A DNA stretch of 64,000 nt, taken from positions 1 to 64,000 of the forward strand of contig VUAW01000014.1 in NCBI GenBank assembly GCA_008711135.1, in the 5' to 3' direction. This DNA is from Rhodobacteraceae bacterium LNNU 3342. Lineage in GTDB: Bacteria; Pseudomonadota; Alphaproteobacteria; Rhodobacterales; Rhodobacteraceae. This document shows, piece by piece, positions 56,474 through 64,000 of the stretch. Within the stretch, counting starts at the first letter, position 1; every line of letters starts with the position of its first letter. The notes below the pieces were generated by a model that was not told the DNA's origin, did no database searches, and saw nothing but the letters and a program-made list of their open reading frames with translations. The translations under genes were made by a program, and so were the position numbers.

Positions 56474-57471
56474 AGGACCATCAAGCCGACCGCGATCAGG
56501 GCAGCGAGGAAGATCGTTTCCGCGATGAGGACGGAGATCGCTGGGCCGCCGACTTGCAGGAGCCGTGGGATCGAGGTCTTCATTCCGACTGCGGCGATCG
56601 CGGTGAGCAGTGCCCAGCGGGAGACCGTTTGCGCCACATCCAAAGCCCAGGCTGGCACCAGTTGCGCGGAATTGAGCGCCCCGAGAAAGAGGAAGCCAAG
56701 GACGAAGCCCGGCACAAGCGGTGGCCGCGCATCCGCAGATGTACCGCGCGCCCGGAGCACAAGCGCCAGCAACAGCACGACGGGGGCGAGCATCGTCACG
56801 CGGATCAGCTTGACCAGCGTCGCAACTTCGCCCGTTTCGTCGGAGACGGAGAAACCAGCCCCGACCACCTGTGCCACGTCATGGATCGTCGCGCCGAGGA
56901 AGACGCCGGTCTCCCTTGGGTCGAGGCCCAGCATCTGGGCCAGGATCGGGTAGAGGATCATGGCAACTGTAGACAGCACCGTGACGCCTACGACGGTGAA
57001 GACGAGCTCGCGCTCTCCGCCTTCGCGGCGGGGGAGGACAGCGGCGATGGCCAGGGCTGCCGAAGCGCCGCAGATTGCCACGGCGCCGCCGGTCAGCATC
57101 CCGAAGGCCTTGCCCTGCCCGAAGAGGCGGCCGAGGATGAGCCCGAAGCCTATGGTCGCCGCAACGGCCGCCACGATCAGCCACAGCAGTTCGGCCCCAA
57201 GCGAGAGGAACATCCCAAGGCTGATCCTGAGGCCAAGAAGCGCCACCCCGAGACGCAGCACGGCCCTTGCGGCGAAGTTGACGCCGGGGACGGTGCGGCC
57301 TTCTTCGGACAGGAAATGAAGCGATATTCCCAGGAGGATCGCCATCAGCATGACGGGAGCGCCGTAGTGTTCGGACAGGAACTGCGCGGTTACGGCGATC
57401 ATTGCCGCGATGGAAAGGCCCGGAAGGCGCAGGCGCCAGAACTCGGGTTGCCAGAACGCTGGATCGGGCAA
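56470..57471 (-). CDS. YeiH-family (UPF0324) putative sulfate/sulfite exporter
   Basis: 333 residues, about ten transmembrane helices. Family signatures are LGVALLGLRISLGMFLSLG, GGAVAICGASAALAIAAVLP and GATIHDVAQVVGAG. The family is annotated as putative sulfate exporters, mostly from genomic context. It lies 46 nt after the TRAP binding-protein gene on the same strand. Inference: within a sulfonate operon it could expel the sulfite released by the monooxygenase. Confidence 0.88.
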   Translation of the reverse strand: MPDPAFWQPEFWRLRLPGLSIAAMIAVTAQFLSEHYGAPVMLMAILLGISLHFLSEEGRTVPGVNFAARAVLRLGVALLGLRISLGMFLSLGAELLWLIVAAVAATIGFGLILGRLFGQGKAFGMLTGGAVAICGASAALAIAAVLPRREGGERELVFTVVGVTVLSTVAMILYPILAQMLGLDPRETGVFLGATIHDVAQVVGAGFSVSDETGEVATLVKLIRVTMLAPVVLLLALVLRARGTSADARPPLVPGFVLGFLFLGALNSAQLVPAWALDVAQTVSRWALLTAIAAVGMKTSIPRLLQVGGPAISVLIAETIFLAALIAVGLMVL

Positions 57472-57517
57472 TGGCGCCTCCGGGATGGGGCGCGGGGGAT
57501 TGGCCCCCGCGCGCAGA

Positions 57518-58576
57518 TCAGTTCAGATCAGCCTCTCGGGCGGCTGCGACCTCTTGTTCGGCCTGGGCGACGGCTTCGCGGAATTCGGCGTAGACCTCTT
57601 CGCCGGCCGGGACGTTGGCGGTGAACCATTCGAATGCCGGCTGTGCCTTTTCGAGGAACTGCTGCTTTTCTTCGGGCGTGGGCACGTAGATCTGACCACC
57701 TGCGGCGACGAAGCCCTCGTACGCGGCGATCTCCTTGCGCTTGGGGCTGGCGAAGGTTGCCTGTTGCAGGTCGTAGAAGCCATCAACGACGATCTGGCGC
57801 AGATCCTCGGGCAGTTCCAGGAACCGCTGGTTGGACATCCACCAGAAGGCGGCGACATAGCTGTGCTGGTCCAGGGTCAGGTACTTCAGACCGGCATCGG
57901 GGAAGCGCATGTTCATGATGTCGGTGATGCCATTTGCCGTCCCCTCTACCACGCCGGACTGGAGCGAGGTGAAGAGTTCGGGCCACGGGATCGGTGTAGG
58001 CGAGGCGCCGAGCGCGGTGGTCATCACCTGCGGCAGGTCGGCGGGTACCGTCCGCAGTTTCAGGCCGGCAAGGTCATCGGGCGACTGGACCTGCCGCAGG
58101 GTGTTCGCGTAGCTGCGCCAGCCGCCGGTGTTGCCGACGGTCATCAGCCGGATGGTGTCGCCGCTGTCGTCAAGGGCGCGCGCGCGGATCGAGCGGGGGA
58201 AGTCACCGGTCAGCACGTGTTCCGCCACGCGGTCATCGCTCATCAGGTAGGGCAGGTCGAGCACCTGAAGATAGGGAAACAACCCTGCGGCGCCGCCGGA
58301 CGTGGACATGTAGATGTCGATCGAGCCATCGGAGATGCCCTGGAGGCATTCTTCGCCTGTGGCGCAGATCTGGGTGCCCATGAAGATTTCAACGGCGATC
58401 CGCCCGTTCGAGGCATTCTCGACGTATTTCTTGAAGACCACGAGGCCGTCGTAATCCTCATCCTCAGTGTTGGAGTTGGCGGTGGCGCGGAGCGTGTAGT
58501 CCTGTGCGGCAGCTGCGCCGGCTGTTCCGCACATGAGCGCGGCCAGCAGGACCGAGCGCATCGTCTTCGTCAACAT
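57518..58576 (-). CDS. TRAP transporter substrate-binding protein (DctP type)
   Basis: A 352-residue periplasmic binding protein with a signal peptide of about 24 residues ending AAAAQ. The DctP-family landmarks are GLKLRTVPADL, whose Arg contacts acidic ligands, and ELFTSLQSGVVEGTANGITD. Unusual Cys pairs (ICATGEEC) may form a disulfide. It delivers an organic acid or sulfonate to the DctQM permease encoded upstream. The sulfosugar role proposed here is inferred from the operon. Confidence 0.92.
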   Translation of the reverse strand: MLTKTMRSVLLAALMCGTAGAAAAQDYTLRATANSNTEDEDYDGLVVFKKYVENASNGRIAVEIFMGTQICATGEECLQGISDGSIDIYMSTSGGAAGLFPYLQVLDLPYLMSDDRVAEHVLTGDFPRSIRARALDDSGDTIRLMTVGNTGGWRSYANTLRQVQSPDDLAGLKLRTVPADLPQVMTTALGASPTPIPWPELFTSLQSGVVEGTANGITDIMNMRFPDAGLKYLTLDQHSYVAAFWWMSNQRFLELPEDLRQIVVDGFYDLQQATFASPKRKEIAAYEGFVAAGGQIYVPTPEEKQQFLEKAQPAFEWFTANVPAGEEVYAEFREAVAQAEQEVAAAREADLN

Positions 58577-58595
58577 GGTATCCTCCCGTTCAATG

Positions 58596-59888
58596 TCAGT
58601 TCAGGAAACCGGCCAGCCGTGGAACCGTCAGCGAGATGGCCGGCACGTAGGTAATGAGGAAAATGACTGCGATCTCTACCGCGAGGAAGGGAAGAATCGC
58701 GCGGGAGATCCGCTCGATCCGTTCATTGGCGACAGAGGAGGCCACGAAGAGCACCAGGCCCATCGGCGGCGTGGCAAGGCCGACCGTGAGGTTGACGCTC
58801 ATTATGATGGCGAAATGAACCGGGTCGACGCCCATTGCGGTGAATATGGGGCCGAGGATCGGGCCGAGGATGATGATCGCGGGGCCTGCGTCCAGGAACA
58901 TCCCGACGATGAACAGCAGCAGGTTGATGAGGAAAAGCAGGATCAGCGGGTTGTCCGAAAGGCCGAGAATGATCGAGGCCATCATTTCCGGAGCGTGCGA
59001 CAGGCTGACGACCGTCTTGAAGGCCATCGCTGCGCCGACAAGAAGCAGAACTACGGCTGAGGTGATCCCCGCGCGGCCGAGCACATCGGGCAGTTCACGG
59101 AAGGTCAGCGTACGCAGTACGAAAAGGCCGATGAAAAGCGCGTAGGCAACGGCGACGGCCGCGGCCTCGGTCGGGGTGAAGACGCCGCCGAGGATCCCGC
59201 CGAGGATGATGAGCGGGGTCAGCAGGGGAAAGAAGGCCTTGAGGCTGGCCTGTCCGCGTTCGGTCCAATTGTGGCGGCGGGTGGCGACGGGGAAGTCGTA
59301 TCGGTCGGCCAGTACCTTGACCATGATCATCAGTCCTATGCCGACTAGGATGCCGGGCACTATCCCCGCCAGGAACAACGCAGCCACGCTTTCGCCCATC
59401 ACGTAGGCGTAGATGATCATGATGCCTGACGGCGGGATGATCGGGCCGATCACGGAACTGGCTGCGGTGATCGCCGCAGCGAAGCGGCGGGAGTAGCCTT
59501 GTTTCTCCATCGCGGGGATGAGCATCGATCCGAGGGCGGAGGTGTCGGCCACCGCTGAGCCCGAAAGCCCGGCGAACAGCATCGACGACAGGATGTTGAC
59601 GTGGGCGAGCCCACCGCGCAGATGCCCCATCATTGCTTGCGCAAATTCTACGAGCCGCATGGTGATGCCGCCGCGGTTCATCAACTCGCCTGCCAGCATG
59701 AAGAACGGGATCGCCATCAGCGGGAAACTGTCCATCCCGTTGTAGACGTTGCGGTACAGCAGGACCATGTCGCGTTCCTGCCCGTTCAGCCAAAGCAGGA
59801 TGCCCGGCGCGGCGACGAGCCCAAAGAAGACGGGCAGGCCGATCATCAGGAACAGGAGGAAGAGCGGAAGGAACAGTGCCAGCATCAT
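58596..59888 (-). CDS. TRAP transporter large permease (DctM type)
   Basis: 430 residues with about twelve transmembrane helices. DctM hallmarks are IPFFMLAGELMNRGGI, LSGSAVADTSALGSMLIPAM, GPIIPPSGIMIIYAYVMGES and NLTVGLATPPMGLVLFVASS. It moves substrate using the sodium gradient together with DctQ. It overlaps dctQ by 4 nt and is 19 nt from the binding-protein gene. Confidence 0.96.
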   Translation of the reverse strand: MMLALFLPLFLLFLMIGLPVFFGLVAAPGILLWLNGQERDMVLLYRNVYNGMDSFPLMAIPFFMLAGELMNRGGITMRLVEFAQAMMGHLRGGLAHVNILSSMLFAGLSGSAVADTSALGSMLIPAMEKQGYSRRFAAAITAASSVIGPIIPPSGIMIIYAYVMGESVAALFLAGIVPGILVGIGLMIMVKVLADRYDFPVATRRHNWTERGQASLKAFFPLLTPLIILGGILGGVFTPTEAAAVAVAYALFIGLFVLRTLTFRELPDVLGRAGITSAVVLLLVGAAMAFKTVVSLSHAPEMMASIILGLSDNPLILLFLINLLLFIVGMFLDAGPAIIILGPILGPIFTAMGVDPVHFAIIMSVNLTVGLATPPMGLVLFVASSVANERIERISRAILPFLAVEIAVIFLITYVPAISLTVPRLAGFLN

Positions 59889-60463
59889 TCAGCCCCCACG
59901 ACGGCACCGGGAATTGCCGGCAGCCGGTCTGCGCCGCCGAAGAGGGCGATGACGCTTCGCAGGATCATCTCGGCATTGACCAGCAGCATCAGCGTCACCC
60001 CCACGTGCAAGGACATCATCATCCAGGCGCGCGGCACCTTGGCCCAGCCCGTTCCGGTTGGATAGTAAAGCGAGGTCGTCATGAAGCGCCCGCCGATGCC
60101 CGTCACCTCGGCCCAGCCGATGCGGAAGGCGACCAGCAGCACTGTCAATGTGAGAAGGAGCAGCGCGAGCGAGAGCAGCGCGGCGACCCGCGCCGGCAAC
60201 ATCCGGACGACCATGTCGATCGCGACGAAGCCGCCACGGCGGAAGGCAGTCGGCGCCATCAGCCCCGTCATCCAGAGCATGAGGAACCGCGCAGCCTCGT
60301 CGGGCCAGGGCAAGGCGTTGTTCAGGACGTAGCGGTAGAAGACCTGCACCAGAATGGCTGCGACCATGACCGCGAGGGCAGCCACGCCAAGCGCCCGCCC
60401 TGCGGCCAGAACCACGTCATTCAGCAGCCTGAGGGGCGTCAGAAGCCCCAGTAGAAGGCGCAT
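59885..60463 (-). CDS. TRAP transporter small permease (DctQ type)
   Basis: A 192-residue protein with four membrane helices. The DctQ region includes VFYRYVLNNALPWPDEAARFLMLWM, GLMAPTAFRRGGFVAIDMVV and a late MMMSLHVGVTLMLLV helix. It is the accessory subunit binding DctM. It follows the flavin reductase gene by 67 nt, close enough for the same transcript. The C-terminal residues overlap dctM (ATGA). Confidence 0.93.
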   Translation of the reverse strand: MRLLLGLLTPLRLLNDVVLAAGRALGVAALAVMVAAILVQVFYRYVLNNALPWPDEAARFLMLWMTGLMAPTAFRRGGFVAIDMVVRMLPARVAALLSLALLLLTLTVLLVAFRIGWAEVTGIGGRFMTTSLYYPTGTGWAKVPRAWMMMSLHVGVTLMLLVNAEMILRSVIALFGGADRLPAIPGAVVGAE

Positions 60464-60530
60464 GCGTTTCCTCCCTCACCTTGCCGCGACCGGCGCCTCC
60501 CCGCGCTGGACGGTGGCGGTTCCAGCCATG

Positions 60531-61049
60531 TCAGTCTATCGGCCGGAACTGGCCATAGCGGCCGCCGGAAAAGATCAGTGGTGACCCTTCGCGCAACGAG
60601 GCGCGCAGGACGCGCCCCAGAATGATCGTATGATCGCCTGCTTCATGCGTCGCCGTGCGCAGGCATTCGAACCGTGCCAGGCAATTCGGCAGAAGCGGTG
60701 TGCCTTCCTCGGAGAAGTCGATGCCGGGGAGGTCAAAGCTGGCCTCCGGGGCTACGAAGCTGCGCATCAGGTCGCGCTGATCCTCGGCCAGGACGTGGAT
60801 CGCGTAATGTTCGGCGGCAACGAAGGCATCATGGCGGCGCGAACTGCGGGCGGGTGACCACAGCACCAGCGGCGGATCGAGAGAGACGCTGGAGAAGCTG
60901 TTGGCCGTGATGCCCATGGGGCCTTGTGGCGTCTGTGCCGTGACCACCGTGATCCCGGTGGCGAACCGGCCCAGCGCGTTGCGAAAGGACCGGGCGGTTT
61001 CCGGTCCGGGGGTGAAGCTTTCGTCGGCCACTGCGCCTCCATCCGGCAT
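60531..61049 (-). CDS. smoA: Flavin reductase, SmoA-like
   Basis: A 172-residue member of the FMN-binding split-barrel flavin reductase family. Visible segments are FATGITVVTAQTPQGPMGIT, SFSSVSLDPPLVLWSPARSS and the late HTIILGRVLRAS. It supplies reduced FMN to the SsuD-like monooxygenase two genes upstream. The start overlaps the aldo/keto reductase stop (TGATG). The SmoA label comes from the three-gene order matching the sulfoquinovose monooxygenase cluster of Agrobacterium; the general function is certain, the exact pathway is inferred. Confidence 0.85.
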   Translation of the reverse strand: MPDGGAVADESFTPGPETARSFRNALGRFATGITVVTAQTPQGPMGITANSFSSVSLDPPLVLWSPARSSRRHDAFVAAEHYAIHVLAEDQRDLMRSFVAPEASFDLPGIDFSEEGTPLLPNCLARFECLRTATHEAGDHTIILGRVLRASLREGSPLIFSGGRYGQFRPID

Positions 61050-61942
61050 CACGGCACCTCTTGGCCCATCGCGCGGGTGTAGAGGTCAAACCAGGTTTCG
61101 CGGTCCATCCTCACTTTCAGCGCGTCGCCCAACTGCCGGATTCGCCTCAGGTTGTTCGTTCCCATCACGGGGATGATACGCGAGGGATGCGCGAGAAGCC
61201 ATGCCACCGCGACAGCCGTTTCATCTACACCATGTTCCGCCCCGACCTTGCCCAGCGCGGCCCATAGGTCGGCGTGATCGGGGGTGCAGATCGCACCGCC
61301 TGCAAGCGGGGACCATGCCATCGGCGGGATGCCGCGTTCCTGCAGGAAGGCGATGTCGCCGTTCGTGAAGGCGTTATGCGCAAGCAGGCTCAATTCGATC
61401 TGGTTGGTGCAGAGCGGCGTCTTCATCGCCGACTGCAACAGCGTCCAGTCGTGAAGCTTGAAGTTCGACACGCCCACCGCGCGGACCTTGCCGCCGGCCA
61501 CCAGATCATCCAGCGCAGCGCCTGTTTCGTGGTGATTCATCAGCGGGTCGGGACGGTGGATGAGCAGGAGGTCGATCACCTCGATGTTCATCGCCTTCAG
61601 CGAGCCATCGACAGAGGCGCGGATATGCGCGGCCGAGGTGTCGTAATGCTTCACCCGCCGGTCCGGGAACTTGTCCGATATCAGCTTGATGTCGCATTTC
61701 GTGACGATCTCCATCCGATCGCGCAGGGTGGGGGCCTGTTTCAGCGCAGCGCCGAGGATCGTTTCAGATTCATAATCGCCGTAGATGTCGGCTTGGTCGA
61801 AGCTGGTGATGCCCTGCTCGAGGCAGGCCTCGATCTTGGCCTGCACATGGGCCGGCCTTTGATCGGCATCATCGCCCAGTCGCCACATTCCATAGACGAT
61901 CCGCGACAGGTGGAGCGTGTCGTTAAGCTTGATCCGTTCCAT
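61049..61942 (-). CDS. smoB: Aldo/keto reductase, SmoB-like
   Basis: A 297-residue TIM-barrel oxidoreductase of the YdhF subgroup. The catalytic Asp and Tyr are in FDQADIYGDYESE, Lys in EIVTKCDI, and His in IDLLLIHRPDPL. The NADPH-binding end reads IIPVMGTNNLRRIR. In sulfo-SMO the SmoB enzyme reduces 6-dehydroglucose to glucose. Here it lies between the monooxygenase and flavin reductase genes with 1-nt overlaps at both sides. Confidence 0.87.
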   Translation of the reverse strand: MERIKLNDTLHLSRIVYGMWRLGDDADQRPAHVQAKIEACLEQGITSFDQADIYGDYESETILGAALKQAPTLRDRMEIVTKCDIKLISDKFPDRRVKHYDTSAAHIRASVDGSLKAMNIEVIDLLLIHRPDPLMNHHETGAALDDLVAGGKVRAVGVSNFKLHDWTLLQSAMKTPLCTNQIELSLLAHNAFTNGDIAFLQERGIPPMAWSPLAGGAICTPDHADLWAALGKVGAEHGVDETAVAVAWLLAHPSRIIPVMGTNNLRRIRQLGDALKVRMDRETWFDLYTRAMGQEVP

Positions 61943-63099
61943 CAGCGCCGTTCCCCCACGCCCAGGGGCGTTGCCGGTGTTTCCGTTGGCACGCGGCCAT
62001 ATTCATGCGGCAGCGAGCAGGTCTTCAAATTTGGAAGCACACGTTTACCGAAACTTTCGCATTCGTCCAGATGGGGGTAGCCGGAAAAGATGAAGGCGCG
62101 GATGCCCATCTTTTGATAGGATTCAATTTCGGACATTACCTGATCGGTGGACCCGACCAGCGCCGCTCCGCATCCTGACCGCGCGCGACCGATCCCGGTC
62201 CACAGGTGAGGCTCGATATAGCCGAACTGGTCAGCCAGTTCCCGCGCCCGCGCCTGATGCGCTACGCCGAGTGAGATCGAGTCATGCGCCCGTTCCCGGA
62301 TCAGCCGCCCGTATTCGTCGTCGAGCTTGGATACCAAGTGTTCCGCGTATTCGCGCGCCTCTGCCTCTGTATCGCGAACGATCATGTGGACGCGGAGTCC
62401 GTAGTCGAGCGTGCGACTGTGCGCCTCTGCCCGGGCATGGACCGCCTTCATCCGTTCAGCCAACTGGTCCTTGGTTTCCGGCCACATCAGGTAGACGTCG
62501 CACTGCGCCCCGCAAAGTTCGAGAGCATCGGGCGAGTAGCCGCCAAAATAAAGCAGCGGCCCGCCGTTCTGCTGATAGGGCTTGGCCGGGTCCGTCGGCA
62601 CGCCCTTGAACTGGTAGACTTCGCCTTCATGATTGATCTCATCCTGCGTCCACGCCTGGCGGAGGATCTGGACGACTTCGTGGCTGCGGCGATAGCGGAA
62701 GGCGCTGTCGGCCTTTTCCCCCGGGAAGTCCGAGGAGATCACGTTCAGCGTCAGGCGTCCCTTGAGCATGTGATCCAGCGTCGCCACCGTGCGCGCCAGC
62801 ATGATCGGCTGCATCTCTCCGCAGCGGATCGCGGCCAGGAAGTTCATCCGGTCGGTGATCGGCGCGCATCCGGCCACGAAGGACAGCGTGTCCTGCCCGA
62901 CCTGGTAGGACGAGGGGCAGAGGATGTTGCGGAAGCCCAGATCCTCGGCGGTCTTGGCGATGGTGGAACAATGTTCCCAGCTTGATCGCAGGTCGCCCTC
63001 AGGCACGCCCAGAAAGCGATAGTCGTCGGAACAGAGCGCGGCGAACCAGGACACCTCTGCGGCGTCAAGGTCAGCGGAAGTGACGGGAACGACGCTCAT
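61942..63099 (-). CDS. smoC: SsuD-like FMNH2-dependent monooxygenase, SmoC-like
   Basis: A 385-residue LLM-class (bacterial luciferase-like) oxygenase related to alkanesulfonate monooxygenase SsuD. Core segments are CGEMQPIMLARTVATLDHML, GRLTLNVISSDFPGEKAD, PLLYFGGYSPDALELC and CGAALVGSTDQVMSEIESYQ. In sulfo-SMO the enzyme splits sulfoquinovose into 6-dehydroglucose and sulfite. The ATG at 63099 follows AAGGAGAT; the ORF begins earlier at 63114. First gene of the operon, divergent from the GntR regulator. Confidence 0.85.
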   Translation of the reverse strand: MSVVPVTSADLDAAEVSWFAALCSDDYRFLGVPEGDLRSSWEHCSTIAKTAEDLGFRNILCPSSYQVGQDTLSFVAGCAPITDRMNFLAAIRCGEMQPIMLARTVATLDHMLKGRLTLNVISSDFPGEKADSAFRYRRSHEVVQILRQAWTQDEINHEGEVYQFKGVPTDPAKPYQQNGGPLLYFGGYSPDALELCGAQCDVYLMWPETKDQLAERMKAVHARAEAHSRTLDYGLRVHMIVRDTEAEAREYAEHLVSKLDDEYGRLIRERAHDSISLGVAHQARARELADQFGYIEPHLWTGIGRARSGCGAALVGSTDQVMSEIESYQKMGIRAFIFSGYPHLDECESFGKRVLPNLKTCSLPHEYGRVPTETPATPLGVGERR

Positions 63100-63153
63100 C
63101 GAATCTCCTTCCAAAGGGCGATTTCCACTTGCGTAGCATCGGCATTTCTGTAG

Positions 63154-63170
63154 ATCAATGATGTATCAAT
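63154..63170. promoter_or_regulatory. Candidate GntR operator in the divergent promoter
   Basis: ATCAATGATGTATCAAT contains two overlapping inverted repeats, ATCA-A-TGAT and TGAT-GT-ATCA, in the 90-nt gap between the monooxygenase and GntR genes. GntR/HutC regulators usually bind such short palindromes next to their own gene. Confidence 0.5.
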
Positions 63171-63189
63171 TTTTGTCCGGCGCGCAGGG

Positions 63190-63891
63190 ATGTCACATCA
63201 GGGTTCGCTCCCGCTCTATCAGCAGATCAGCGAGCTGCTGATCCGCGACATCGCAGCCGGCCGGCTTGCGGATGGGCAGCGGCTGCCGCCTGAACGGGAG
63301 ATGGCCGAACAACTGGGAATCGCCGTCGGAACATTGCGCAAGGCGCTCGCTGATCTTGCGGGTCGGGGGATGCTGGATCGCATCCAGGGGTCCGGCAACT
63401 ATGTGCGGGCACGTCCGGATGCACAAAGCGTCTACGCGCTGTTCCGGTTGGAACTTGCCGAAGGGGGTGGGCTGCCCACTGCCGAGGTTCTTTCGGTCGA
63501 TCGTCTGCCCAAGCCGGATGATCTGCCGGAGTTCGGGCAGGGCCCTGATGGGCACCGTATTCGCCGCCTGCGGCGCCTTTCGGGCGCCATCGCGGCGGTC
63601 GAGGAGATCTGGCTTTGTGCCTCTTATCTCCCCGAGTTGCGGGCAGAGGACCTGTCGGAGTCGCTGTACCTCTTTTACCGCACCCGGTTGAACCTCTGGA
63701 TCCAGCGGGCAGAGGATCGGGTCGATGTGGCGCCGGTGCCAGACTGGGCGCCGCCGGTCTTTCCGCATCCGCCAGGCACGCCCTGCGGCCATATTGTGCG
63801 CATCAGCTGGGCGCAGAACAACACGCGAGCCGAGGTGTCCCGCACCTGGTTCGATCATCGAAACGTGCGCTATGTCGCGCGACTGAAATAG
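63190..63891 (+). CDS. GntR/HutC-family transcriptional regulator
   Basis: A 233-residue regulator with an N-terminal winged helix (LPLYQQISELLIRDIAAGRL, REMAEQLGIAVGTLRKAL, GSGNYV). A UTRA effector domain follows (IRRLRRLSGAIAAVEEIWLC, RAEVSRTWFDHRN). It probably senses a sugar-like ligand and controls both the divergent smo/TRAP operon and the Gfo/Idh gene downstream. The start at 63190 gives MSHQGSLPLYQQ, the normal N-terminus. Confidence 0.93.
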   Translation: MSHQGSLPLYQQISELLIRDIAAGRLADGQRLPPEREMAEQLGIAVGTLRKALADLAGRGMLDRIQGSGNYVRARPDAQSVYALFRLELAEGGGLPTAEVLSVDRLPKPDDLPEFGQGPDGHRIRRLRRLSGAIAAVEEIWLCASYLPELRAEDLSESLYLFYRTRLNLWIQRAEDRVDVAPVPDWAPPVFPHPPGTPCGHIVRISWAQNNTRAEVSRTWFDHRNVRYVARLK

Positions 63892-63900
63892 GGGGACGAC

Positions 63901-64000
63901 GTGTCAGAGGTCACTTACGGCATCATCGGCTGTGGCATGATGGGGCAGGAACATCTGCGCAACATCGCGCTGCTGCCCGGCGCCACCGTCGCGGCCATCT
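63901..64000 (+). CDS. Gfo/Idh/MocA-family oxidoreductase, N-terminus only (runs off window)
   Basis: 33 codons from GTG at 63901 show the Rossmann motif YGIIGCGMMGQEHLRNIALL, continuing GATVAAI. A GGGGGAC site precedes it. The family binds NAD(P) and sugars. In some sulfoquinovose clusters a Gfo/Idh-like NAD-dependent sulfoquinovosidase (GH188) is present, and this gene is a candidate, but the visible part cannot distinguish it from sugar dehydrogenases. It follows the GntR gene by 9 nt. Confidence 0.75.
   Translation, partial: MSEVTYGIIGCGMMGQEHLRNIALLPGATVAAI

Overview
The window looks like chromosomal DNA of a Rhodobacterales alphaproteobacterium (Rhodobacter/Tabrizicola/Gemmobacter-like). 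GC is high, and genes are closely packed with many ATGA/TGATG stop-start overlaps. The decisive marker is a complete RcGTA-type gene transfer agent (GTA) cluster, g1 to g15, placed between fabF-mltG and cysE, a setting typical of this order.

Left part (1-9.7 kb): a frameshifted IS1595-type transposase remnant, a secreted CHRD-domain/cytochrome c fusion beside a PQQ-type sugar dehydrogenase, an outer-membrane beta-barrel protein, a glycosyltransferase-like gene, and an assimilatory nitrite operon (nirB-nirD-formate/nitrite channel). The operon is preceded by a leader with mutually exclusive hairpins.

Housekeeping block (9.7-29.5 kb): tyrS, anmK, a truncated GNAT gene, a Fur-family gene overlapping eno, an EamA transporter, selO, a nucleoside hydrolase, an orphan iron-binding protein, mazG, an M20 amidohydrolase, an HWE/HisKA_2-type sensor kinase, an EAL-domain relic, a PaoABC-like molybdenum hydroxylase (Moco, FAD/4Fe-4S and 2Fe-2S subunits), two overlapping tiny membrane-protein genes, an ABC-F protein and ndk.

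GTA block (29.5-49.6 kb): a frameshifted TfoX_C gene, an arginase-family enzyme with GGDDS in place of GGDHS, fabF, mltG, then TerS, TerL, portal, protease, capsid, neck, tail tube, tape measure, baseplate hub, peptidase and the 1296-residue g15, followed by two further tail-associated genes and cysE. Non-coding signals break the cluster: a promoter followed by a hairpin/T-run before g1, a strong intrinsic terminator between g2 and g3, and tandem GC hairpins after the capsid gene. These suggest graded or antiterminated expression.

Right part (49.6-64 kb): a beta-lactamase-fold protein that has lost its catalytic residues, an RND efflux pump, a MOFRL glycerate kinase, and a probable sulfosugar operon. 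That operon holds an SsuD-like monooxygenase, an aldo/keto reductase, a flavin reductase, a TRAP transporter and a YeiH-type anion exporter. A GntR regulator and the start of a Gfo/Idh/MocA protein lie on the other strand. The composition matches the oxidative sulfoquinovose (sulfo-SMO) pathway, but with a TRAP importer.

No tRNA, rRNA, CRISPR array or complete IS element was seen.
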